Origin: JBAYZQ01 sp041672385
Lineage (GTDB): Bacteria; Spirochaetota; Spirochaetia; Sphaerochaetales; Sphaerochaetaceae
NCBI GenBank assembly: GCA_041672385.1
Contig: JBAYZQ010000020.1
Location: 1-21,580 of the forward strand
DNA: 21,580 bases
Direction: 5' to 3'
Below the pieces are notes generated by a model. That model saw nothing but the letters and a program-made list of their open reading frames with translations. It was not told the origin of the DNA and made no database searches. The translations under genes were made by a program, and so were the position numbers. Of the stretch, positions 7,671-14,437 are shown piece after piece; within the stretch, counting starts at the first letter, position 1, and the number at the start of each line of letters is the position of its first letter.

Positions 7671-9406
7671 TGCCAATAAAAATACTTGATCCTTTGTTAA
7701 TACAACGAATTGCTGCAGGAGAGGTTATTGAAGACTCCTCCTCAGTTCTTCGTGAACTGTTAGATAACAGTATAGATTCAAAAAGCACTGAAATAGACAT
7801 TTATATTGAAGAAGGTGGACTTGAAAATATTACTATTATTGACAACGGAAAAGGATTTTCCAAAGAAGATTTACTTTTAAGTTGTTCAAGACATGCAACA
7901 AGTAAGATTTCCAAATTAGATGATTTATACAACATAAGGACCTTAGGTTTTAGGGGAGAAGCTCTTTATAGTATATCAAGTTGTGCTCTTCTTTCTATTG
8001 ACAGCAATGGGTTTAAGAAAACAATTAATAACGGAAGGGAAATAGAATTCTCTCCTTCTTCAACAAATAAACAAACCATCATTAGAGTAGACAAGCTATT
8101 CAATGAACTTCCTGCTAGAAAGCAGTTTTTGAAAAGAAGTTCAACTCTAGCAAAATATTGCAAAAAAGTTTTTTTAGAAAAAGCCGCACCCTTTGCCGAA
8201 ATAAAATTTCGCTTTTTCAATGATGGGAAGTTAATTTATAACTTCCCTGCTTCAGAGAGCAAAGAAAGAATTATTAAAATCCTTTCTCTTGATAAGAATT
8301 TTCTTTCTCCTGATGCAGTTGAATATAATGCTACAAGAAAAAACTTCAAAATTTATGCTGTGGGGTCCTACTCAAGTTTTCGATATGATAGAAATGGAAT
8401 TAACATTTTTGTAAACAATCATTGTATTGATGATTACTCCTTGGTAAAATCAATAACAAATGGTTATGGTGAGCTTCTTCCAGGAGGAAGATATCCCTAC
8501 TTTACTCTATTTGTCGACATCAATCCTGAATTAGTTGATTTTAATATTCATCCTACTAAACGGGAATGCAGAATTAGAAATAAAAATGAAGTATTTGGAA
8601 CAATAAGTAATATGATTTCTTCTCAAACTTTAAGAATAATTCCAAATTTGAACAAACCCATACAAAATGAACTAAAAATAGAACCAATTTCTGAAGACCA
8701 AAAACAGATAAACTGGGAAAACTATTTATCAAATGATACAAAAAAATCTGTCCCCTTTAATAAAGCTACATTTAGTTCTGAAGTAAATGAGAATACTTCT
8801 TGGGATGATGGATGGCTTGAAAAAGCTAAAGAAACTCTAAAAGAGAAAACCGAATTTAAGCCTCCAATTCAAAAAAATTACAAATATTTAGGTCAGGTCT
8901 TTAAATTATTTTTAGTAATTGAAATGGAAAATAAAATTATTTTTATTGATCAACATGCTGCTCATGAAAGGATTCTGTTTGATGAGTTTGTAAAAAACCA
9001 AAATTCTCAAAAACTTCTTATTCCATATGAATTTGAAGTTGAAGAAGAAACTGACCAGTTCCTTTTGGAGAATTCATATATCTATAATGATTATGCAATA
9101 GAATTAACTAGACCAAAACCTTTAACTTGGGAAATTGATACAATTCCTGCATTAAGCAAAGGACTCCAAGAAAAGATTGCCAATTTTATTTCTAAAACTT
9201 CAAGTATCCAAGAAATTGAAAAGGATATCTTTGCTATTTTGGCTTGTCATGCTGCAATAAAGCAAGGGGATGATATTGACAAAACCTCAGCTCAGGAGCT
9301 AATCGACAAAGTTCTTTTACTAAAAGAAAAATGTTGCCCCCATGGAAGGACTTTTATATCAGAACTTAGTTATGAAGATTTAATTAGCAGCGTTGGAAGA
9401 TTCTAA
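7670..9406 (+). CDS. mutL: DNA mismatch repair protein MutL
   Basis: 578 residues. MutL couples mismatch recognition by MutS to strand removal. The N-terminal GHKL ATPase is complete: IAAGEVIE near residue 14, catalytic Glu29 and Mg-binding Asn33 in RELLDNSIDS, DNGKG at 58-62, and GFRGEAL at 93-99. The C-terminal dimerisation/endonuclease domain has DQHAAHERILFD (427-438), ACHAAIKQGD (from 525) and CPHGRTF (from 556). These correspond to the motifs of nicking-type MutL, although the last acidic residue of the first motif is Asp instead of Glu and the usual Pro after CPHGR is Thr. The start overlaps the upstream stop by one base, implying translational coupling to the envelope gene. The 3' end overlaps the convergent lipoprotein gene by 27 nt. 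No mutS is visible here. Confidence 0.96.
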   Translation: MPIKILDPLLIQRIAAGEVIEDSSSVLRELLDNSIDSKSTEIDIYIEEGGLENITIIDNGKGFSKEDLLLSCSRHATSKISKLDDLYNIRTLGFRGEALYSISSCALLSIDSNGFKKTINNGREIEFSPSSTNKQTIIRVDKLFNELPARKQFLKRSSTLAKYCKKVFLEKAAPFAEIKFRFFNDGKLIYNFPASESKERIIKILSLDKNFLSPDAVEYNATRKNFKIYAVGSYSSFRYDRNGINIFVNNHCIDDYSLVKSITNGYGELLPGGRYPYFTLFVDINPELVDFNIHPTKRECRIRNKNEVFGTISNMISSQTLRIIPNLNKPIQNELKIEPISEDQKQINWENYLSNDTKKSVPFNKATFSSEVNENTSWDDGWLEKAKETLKEKTEFKPPIQKNYKYLGQVFKLFLVIEMENKIIFIDQHAAHERILFDEFVKNQNSQKLLIPYEFEVEEETDQFLLENSYIYNDYAIELTRPKPLTWEIDTIPALSKGLQEKIANFISKTSSIQEIEKDIFAILACHAAIKQGDDIDKTSAQELIDKVLLLKEKCCPHGRTFISELSYEDLISSVGRF

Positions 9407-9844
9407 AAAAGTTAAATTCTTGGTTGAATCAAAAAATGGAAAATCTTTTACTTTTATTTCCTCTGTTGTTTTGTAGTATACAGGGATTGTTTTTGTAATT
9501 TCAGAATTGTTATTTTTATATACAGTTAATTGGTAGTCTCCTGTTTCAAGAGGTATAAAATTTGGCATAGCAATATTACTATTTCCATAATAATAATTTG
9601 ACTCAAAGCTCACTTTTTGGGCTTGAAAATCCCATTCATAATCTCCTTCAGGGGAAACAAGGTGGCATTGAAAATAAGATGAATCTTGATTAGTAGTTGT
9701 AAAATAAATTGCTAAACCATAATAGGAAGACCCTTCAATATAAGGATAAGCTGAAACTGAGTCTATTATTATAGCCTTTTGAGAACAGGAAAATATTATA
9801 AAAACAAATATAAAAAGAAAAAAAGTTTTTATTATATTCCTCAA
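9380..9844 (-). CDS. Small lipoprotein, TTG start
   Basis: 154 residues. It begins with a short basic N-terminus and a hydrophobic stretch ending FIIFSCSQ, a lipoprotein signal with Cys at about residue 20. The mature part is small, rich in Tyr, Ser and Thr, and looks beta-strand-like; the pattern LETGDYQLTVYKN suggests an immunoglobulin-like or similar sandwich fold, but I recognise no family. The start is the TTG at 9844-9842, which overlaps the upstream TGA by 4 nt (TTGA). AGAGGG at 9859-9854 lies 9 nt before it, and the next in-frame Met would remove the signal peptide, so TTG is the best choice. Its 3' end overlaps mutL on the other strand. Co-expression with the acyltransferase is likely; a functional link is not established. 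Confidence 0.8.
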   Translation of the reverse strand: MRNIIKTFFLFIFVFIIFSCSQKAIIIDSVSAYPYIEGSSYYGLAIYFTTTNQDSSYFQCHLVSPEGDYEWDFQAQKVSFESNYYYGNSNIAMPNFIPLETGDYQLTVYKNNNSEITKTIPVYYKTTEEIKVKDFPFFDSTKNLTFLESSNAAN

Positions 9845-10989
9845 TTAGATAATCCCTCTTCTTTTAATTTTGAAACGACTGGATTAGCATAAGTATTAAG
9901 AACATACTCCTTTATTTCTTCTTTCGTATTTGAATAACGACCTAAAAATTCATCTACGTCCAAATCTTGATATTCTTTTTCAAAAGTTTTTGTTCCATTG
10001 ACATAATCATAAGCAAAATAATTAGTATTAAAAAGTTTATAATTTAGATGAATTTGACGATCCATTTCCCTAGCACATTCAATAGGATTTTCATAATCAT
10101 CTCTAAGCACATTTCCAAAAGCTATGTGAACATTACCTTTATTTTGTCGAAGCCCCTTAAGCATATGAAGAATATCTTCATATTTTGCCTTTTTGTAAGC
10201 ACCTTCATGTTTTAACTTATGAATTTGTTCCCTACCCTTATTTATATCGCAAGGATCATATTGATAGCTAATTGAAACAGGCACAATATTCAATTTTTTT
10301 ACCATTTCATTAAAAGGAATTTTATCTTTTCTAGAATTTAAATAAATCATTTTTAATATTGCAGTACTGGTATTATCTAATCCATCCTTGCTTCTTCCGC
10401 TTTTTTGAGCAATCCAAACTGAGCGAATTTTTTCAGTTATGCAATATTCAATATAGGAAGAAAGAATTTTTGAGGATTGCATTAACTCTTTTGCAGGAAT
10501 CTTCCTTTTTACAGTAATTCCTCCATTACATTTCAAAAGATCGGTAGCCAATTGATTTACAAGCAGGTTATCTCCAAAACACATTTCACATAAACCTTTT
10601 CCAGACTTTTCTAAAGCGTAGTCCAGCAAAGCACAATCTAGAACAATATCTCGATGATTAGAAATAAATAAATAAGCTTTTTTTTCGAGAATCTTCTCTA
10701 CGCCTGAAAAAGTGAATTTATCAATTGAATTTTCTTCAATTGTATTCAAAACATAATTACAGGTAAAAATTTTCTGAAAGTCAGAATAATTTGTAATTTT
10801 GGCAAGATCATCAGGGAGATTTCTTCTAAAATGCCATGATAGTTTGTAAGTAGAAATCAAACTACCTGAAAAAATGACTGAAGCTAAATTCTTCTTTAAT
10901 TTATCATAATCAATTAATCTCTGAATTGCATCAATAAATTCTTGTCCTTCATAAGGAGCAATCTCTTTATATTCTTTTAAATAATCCAT
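9841..10989 (-). CDS. PlsC-like glycerolipid acyltransferase
   Basis: 382 residues. The frame extends to a TTG at 11010, but I prefer the ATG at 10989, which is preceded by GGTGA. Acyltransferases of the PlsC/PlsB superfamily transfer acyl groups to glycerophosphates or related acceptors at the inner membrane. Motif I is FISNHRDIVLD (His112, Asp118), motif II-like is GGITVKRK near 156-163, motif III-like is WIAQKSGRSKDG near 192-203, and motif IV-like is VPVSISYQYDP near 236-246. The His-Asp spacing is HX5D, where the textbook form is HX4D, and the Glu expected before GRS is absent. The sequence therefore fits a divergent subfamily often labelled 1-acylglycerol-3-phosphate acyltransferase; the real acceptor is uncertain. 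It is the first gene of a two-gene unit with the small lipoprotein. Confidence 0.82.
   Translation of the reverse strand: MDYLKEYKEIAPYEGQEFIDAIQRLIDYDKLKKNLASVIFSGSLISTYKLSWHFRRNLPDDLAKITNYSDFQKIFTCNYVLNTIEENSIDKFTFSGVEKILEKKAYLFISNHRDIVLDCALLDYALEKSGKGLCEMCFGDNLLVNQLATDLLKCNGGITVKRKIPAKELMQSSKILSSYIEYCITEKIRSVWIAQKSGRSKDGLDNTSTAILKMIYLNSRKDKIPFNEMVKKLNIVPVSISYQYDPCDINKGREQIHKLKHEGAYKKAKYEDILHMLKGLRQNKGNVHIAFGNVLRDDYENPIECAREMDRQIHLNYKLFNTNYFAYDYVNGTKTFEKEYQDLDVDEFLGRYSNTKEEIKEYVLNTYANPVVSKLKEEGLSN
9854..9859 (-). promoter_or_regulatory. Ribosome binding site for the TTG-started lipoprotein
   Basis: On the minus strand AGAGGG lies within the last codons of the acyltransferase gene, 9 nt before the TTG at 9844. 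It supports the rare start codon and coupled translation through the TTGA overlap. Confidence 0.6.
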
Positions 10990-11030
10990 ACATTTCACCA
11001 GCCTTTTCAAAAATCTTTACAAAACTCCTC

Positions 11031-11055
11031 TCTTATATAATAATATCATATAAGA
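11031..11055. repeat. 8-bp inverted repeat upstream of the acyltransferase
   Basis: TCTTATAT (11031-11038) and ATATAAGA (11048-11055) are perfect reverse complements with a 9-nt centre. The repeat covers the -10 position of the candidate minus-strand promoter at 11045-11073, so it could be an operator. It is equally a plausible chance palindrome in AT-rich DNA. Confidence 0.4.
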
Positions 11056-11073
11056 AAAATTATTAATAGTTAA
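11045..11073 (-). promoter_or_regulatory. Candidate promoter for acyltransferase-lipoprotein unit
   Basis: Read on the minus strand: TTAACT (11073-11068), a 17-bp spacer and TATGAT (11050-11045). RNA would begin near 11038, about 50 nt before the ATG at 10989. The -35 is part of a 12-bp palindrome, AGTTAATTAACT (11068-11079). Confidence 0.35.
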
Positions 11074-11163
11074 TTAACTTTTTAATTAAAATTTTAAGTT
11101 TTGTGCTCATCCTCAAAACTTCTATAGAAATTTAATATTATTATAAAATTACATAAATAAAAT

Positions 11164-11192
11164 TTGACAGTCACGCAATTATTAAGTAGAAT
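11164..11192 (+). promoter_or_regulatory. Sigma-70-type promoter of the serA operon
   Basis: A perfect -35 TTGACA (11164-11169), a 17-bp spacer and -10 TAGAAT (11187-11192). The expected start point is near 11199, giving a leader of about 40 nt to the ATG at 11241. This is the strongest plus-strand promoter match in the window. Its -10 is part of the AGTAGAAT repeat described separately. Confidence 0.7.
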
Positions 11193-11227
11193 ATAGGTAA
11201 ACATAAGTAGAATTTGTTGATTCTACT
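11185..11227. promoter_or_regulatory. Three-copy AGTAGAAT operator-like cluster
   Basis: AGTAGAAT occurs at 11185-11192 and 11206-11213, exactly 21 bp apart (two helical turns), and inverted as ATTCTACT at 11220-11227. The first copy contains the -10 of the serA promoter. The second and third form a perfect 8-bp dyad with a 6-nt centre, which in RNA would be a hairpin just before the AAGGAG ribosome site at 11230-11235. The layout fits repression by a protein bound on one face of the helix; the Lrp-type regulator encoded third in the operon is the obvious candidate. Binding is inferred. Confidence 0.55.
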
Positions 11228-11240
11228 ATAAGGAGAATTT

Positions 11241-12125
11241 ATGCTTATTTTGATTTCTGATGCATTTGATGCATCTTTACCAGAAAAATTAGCAATTTTT
11301 GGCAAAATAACAACGGACAAAAAACGTCTTGCTGAAGCAGACGTTGTATTAGTAAGAGGAAAAACAAAATGTACTAAAGATTATATCGATTCAGCACCAA
11401 ATCTTAAAATGATTATACGTGGCGGTGTTGGAATTGATAATATTGACAAGGATTATGCAGAAGGTAAAAACATTATTGTTAGAAATACTCCTAAAGCAAG
11501 CGCAATTGCTGTAGCTGAGTTAACGTTTGATCTTATGCTAAGTACACCAAATCAACTAGTCGCCTATCACAATAGTATGAAAGAAGGAAAATGGTTAAAA
11601 AAGGAACTTAAAAGAACTGAATTAAATAATAAAACTCTTTGTCTTCTTGGAATTGGTCATATAGCAAGCGAAGTTGCAAAAAGAGCTTTGGCATTTAATA
11701 TGAAGGTTGTTTCTTATGATAAATATGTAAAATCTTCCCCTTATGCAGAAATGATGAGTTTGGAAGATGCTGTTAAAAATGCAGATTATATTTGCATGCA
11801 CACTCCTTTAACACCTGAAACAAAAGATATGGTTAACAAAGACCTTATTTCAAAAATGAATAACAAACCAATCATTATTAATACTTGCCGTGCTCTTTGT
11901 GTTAATGCTGAAGATATGGTAAAAGCCTTAGAAGAAGGAAAAATCAGTTGGTATTGTACTGATGTTTATCCTTCAGATCCAGTTGATCCAAGCTATCCAA
12001 TACTTAAATCTGACAAAGTCACTTTAACACCACATGTTGGAGCTAATACTGAAGAAAATCTTCTCCGTATCGGAGATGAAATTATTGATACTATCAAAGA
12101 ATTTAAAGATGGAGGAAAAATCTAA
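11241..12125 (+). CDS. serA: D-3-phosphoglycerate dehydrogenase, short form
   Basis: 294 residues. It oxidises 3-phosphoglycerate to 3-phosphohydroxypyruvate with NAD, the first step of serine synthesis. The fold is that of D-2-hydroxyacid dehydrogenases: substrate loop RGGVGIDNID (60-69), NAD-binding LGIGHIASEVA (136-146), catalytic Arg217 in INTCRALCVN and catalytic His265 in TPHVGA. The position expected to hold the catalytic Glu, 29 residues after the Arg as in E. coli SerA, is Asp246 in DVYPSDP. There is no C-terminal ACT domain, so the serine feedback site of longer SerA enzymes is missing. AAGGAG precedes the ATG. The stop overlaps the serC start by one base (TAATG). Adjacent serC makes SerA more likely than another hydroxyacid dehydrogenase. 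Confidence 0.9.
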   Translation: MLILISDAFDASLPEKLAIFGKITTDKKRLAEADVVLVRGKTKCTKDYIDSAPNLKMIIRGGVGIDNIDKDYAEGKNIIVRNTPKASAIAVAELTFDLMLSTPNQLVAYHNSMKEGKWLKKELKRTELNNKTLCLLGIGHIASEVAKRALAFNMKVVSYDKYVKSSPYAEMMSLEDAVKNADYICMHTPLTPETKDMVNKDLISKMNNKPIIINTCRALCVNAEDMVKALEEGKISWYCTDVYPSDPVDPSYPILKSDKVTLTPHVGANTEENLLRIGDEIIDTIKEFKDGGKI

Positions 12126-13210
12126 TGAGCAGAAAATTAAATTTTTATGCCGGTCCTTCAGTACTTCCAATGGAAGTACTTGAGGAAATGCAAAGTCAGC
12201 TTGTTGATTATAATAAAAACGGACTTTCAATTATTGAAGCTAGTCATAGAGGTTCAGTATTTGAAGAAATGTATGGGGAGTGCAAAAGTCTTTTTAGAGA
12301 ACTTCTTGGCATTTCCGATGATTATTATTTGTTCTTTCTAGGTGGAGGTGCAACCTTACAATTTACTATGATTCCAGAAAACTTTTTGCGTCCTGGAACA
12401 GTAGCTGATTATTTAAAAAGTGGAGCATGGACCAATAAAGCTGCAGAGGATGCTGAAAAAATTGGAAATGTAAATTATTATTTTGATGGTAAAGATGGAA
12501 AATTCTCTACTCTACCTGATCCAAAAACTGTTAAGCCAAGCAGTAATTCCAGCTATCTTTATCTTTGTTCCAATGAAACCATTGGAGGTATTGAATGGCA
12601 AGATTATCCTGATACTGGCGAAGTACCATTAATTGGAGATTTATCAAGTGATATTTTATCTCGCCCAGTGGATGTTAATAAGTTTGCAATGATTTATGGT
12701 GGAGTACAAAAAAATCTTGGACCTGCAGGAGCCACTTTCATCATATTAAGAAAAGATATGATTGAAAGACAAAATAAAAATCTTACAGCTTACATGGATC
12801 TTGCACTTCATGCAAAGAAAGATGGTTTGTACAATACTCCTCCAGTTTTTTCAATTTGGGGTGTAAAGCTTGTTCTTGAGTGGATTAAGAAAAACGGTGG
12901 TGCTTTGGGTATGGCTGAAAGAGCACAAAAGAAATCTTCACTCATTTACAATGTAATTGATAATTCACAAGGATTTTTCCACAGTCCAGTTGATAGAAAC
13001 TATAGATCTAAAATGAATCTTGTTTTCAGACTTCCAACTGAAGAATTAGAAAAAAAGTTTGTTAAAGAAAGTATAGATGCTGGAATGTTAGGTCTTAAAG
13101 GTCACAGAAGTGTTGGTGGACTTAGAGCTTCACTGTACAATGCGCTACCTGTAGAAGACGTTAAAACCCTAGCTGAGTTTATGAAAGAATTTGAAAGGAC
13201 AAATGGATAA
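12125..13210 (+). CDS. serC: Phosphoserine aminotransferase
   Basis: 361 residues, the usual length for SerC. This PLP enzyme converts 3-phosphohydroxypyruvate and glutamate to phosphoserine and 2-oxoglutarate, the second step of serine synthesis; the family can also act in pyridoxal phosphate synthesis. Signatures are NFYAGPSVLP at the N-terminus, ISHRGS-like EASHRGS near 38-44, FLGGGATLQF at 71-80 (phosphate/PLP binding), GDLSSDILSRP at 171-181 and the Schiff-base lysine Lys196 in YGGVQKNLGPAG. The C-terminal GLKGHRSVGGLRAS is also typical. It is coupled to serA by a one-base overlap and to the Lrp-type gene by another. No serB is seen in the window. Confidence 0.96.
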   Translation: MSRKLNFYAGPSVLPMEVLEEMQSQLVDYNKNGLSIIEASHRGSVFEEMYGECKSLFRELLGISDDYYLFFLGGGATLQFTMIPENFLRPGTVADYLKSGAWTNKAAEDAEKIGNVNYYFDGKDGKFSTLPDPKTVKPSSNSSYLYLCSNETIGGIEWQDYPDTGEVPLIGDLSSDILSRPVDVNKFAMIYGGVQKNLGPAGATFIILRKDMIERQNKNLTAYMDLALHAKKDGLYNTPPVFSIWGVKLVLEWIKKNGGALGMAERAQKKSSLIYNVIDNSQGFFHSPVDRNYRSKMNLVFRLPTEELEKKFVKESIDAGMLGLKGHRSVGGLRASLYNALPVEDVKTLAEFMKEFERTNG

Positions 13211-13662
13211 TGAAACAATTGGACGATACAAACAAAGAGATCATAAAACAGTTACTTGATGGAAGAAAAGCATATAGTGCAATTGCATCTGAGCTTAATA
13301 TTACTGAAAATACCGTAAGAGCTAGAGTAAATAAAATGATAGAGGAAGGTATTCTTCAAATTACAGGGCTTGTAAATCCTGAAGCTATTTCTGGTTTACA
13401 AGTAGTAATCTTTGGAGTAAAACTTAAAACTCTTGATTTAGAAAAAAAAGCTAAGGAATTTTTACATTTAAAAGGTGTAATTTCTGTAGTTGTTGTAACT
13501 GGTCATTACGATTTAATTATTCAAGTAATATTGAACAGTGAAGAACATTTTACTCTACTTGATTTCTTCAAAAGAGAACTTTGTAAAATCAGTGATGTTT
13601 CTGATGTTGAAACCTTTGTAGTGTATCAGTCCCATAATTATAATATTCCTTATATTCTTTAA
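13210..13662 (+). CDS. Lrp/AsnC-family transcriptional regulator
   Basis: 150 residues. The N-terminal winged helix-turn-helix (about 1-60) begins LDDTNKEIIKQLL and has recognition-helix residues TENTVRARVNKMIEEGI. The C-terminal RAM ligand-binding domain (about 65-145) contains the typical VVVTGHYDLIIQV. Such proteins form dimers, octamers or larger rings and sense amino acids. The gene starts on the last base of the serC stop (TAATG), so its level is tied to the serine pathway. It could autoregulate the operon through the AGTAGAAT cluster near 11185-11227. The ligand (serine or another amino acid) is a guess. Confidence 0.93.
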   Translation: MKQLDDTNKEIIKQLLDGRKAYSAIASELNITENTVRARVNKMIEEGILQITGLVNPEAISGLQVVIFGVKLKTLDLEKKAKEFLHLKGVISVVVVTGHYDLIIQVILNSEEHFTLLDFFKRELCKISDVSDVETFVVYQSHNYNIPYIL

Positions 13663-13664
13663 TT

Positions 13665-14420
13665 ATGGAAAGAAATTTGTGTCTTGATGCTATTGTAATC
13701 AATACCCGGAAATTTGGTGAAACAAATAGAATTATTACTCTATTAACCAATGAACTGGGAATAATTGAAGTAATTATTTACGGGGGCCAGAAAAGCCGAA
13801 AAGCTATAAAGCCCCCGCTTTTTTCAAAAGGAACTTTTTATTTATTTTACAATCCGGTAAAGTCTCAATATTCTCTAAAGGATGCATTAATTTCAAATGA
13901 AATTAATCTTAATGGAGCTTCCTATAAAACTATTTTAACTGCTTCATATTTTTGTGAACTGGTAAATAAAACTGGAAAATCTGATACAGAACAATTTTTT
14001 CCACTTCTTCAGGAAAGTTTAATAGAACTTTCGAATATTGAGGATACTCCACAGGGAATTATTAAAACCAACATAGTTTTGATACAGTTTGTCTGGAAAC
14101 TTCTTTTTATTGCGGGGCTCGCAACGGATTTGACTTTTTGCCCAATTTGCAATGAAGAATATAATACAAAACAAATCCTCTATTTTAGCAACTCAATTAT
14201 AAGTCCTTGTTGCATAAACTGTAGAGATAACTATGATTTAATTTTACCACCTGGAGCACGAAAATATCTTCATCTTACCTACTCTTTATCATTTAAGGAT
14301 TCACTTTCTATTCCCTTAACCTTTGTTACCTCTAACAGAATTAGAAAATATATGATAAGATACACTCAGATTTATACAGATGGAAATTTAAAAACTGTAA
14401 AATCTGGATTACTTGAATAA
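13665..14420 (+). CDS. recO: DNA repair protein RecO
   Basis: 251 residues, normal for RecO. RecO helps load RecA onto SSB-covered single strands in the RecFOR pathway. The N-terminal OB-fold part shows AIVINTRKFGETNRIITLLT and GIIEVIIYGGQKSRK. The C-terminal part carries a zinc-type cysteine set: Cys159 and Cys162 (CPIC), then Cys182/Cys183 and Cys186 (CCINC). The ATG lies 2 bp after the Lrp-type gene's stop with no clear Shine-Dalgarno sequence, so translation is probably coupled. The serine genes and RecO have no known functional link; shared transcription looks like genome packing. Confidence 0.92.
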   Translation: MERNLCLDAIVINTRKFGETNRIITLLTNELGIIEVIIYGGQKSRKAIKPPLFSKGTFYLFYNPVKSQYSLKDALISNEINLNGASYKTILTASYFCELVNKTGKSDTEQFFPLLQESLIELSNIEDTPQGIIKTNIVLIQFVWKLLFIAGLATDLTFCPICNEEYNTKQILYFSNSIISPCCINCRDNYDLILPPGARKYLHLTYSLSFKDSLSIPLTFVTSNRIRKYMIRYTQIYTDGNLKTVKSGLLE

Positions 14421-14437
14421 TTTAAGGTAGATAATAG

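Noticed and set aside
9395..9460. Terminator between mutL and the convergent lipoprotein gene
   Set aside because: Only a 5-bp GATTC/GAATC pairing with a long loop is present, with no stable stem plus T-run in either direction.
10990..11010. TTG start at 11010 for the acyltransferase
   Set aside because: The ATG at 10989 is preceded by GGTGA and needs no rare codon; the seven extra residues add nothing recognisable.
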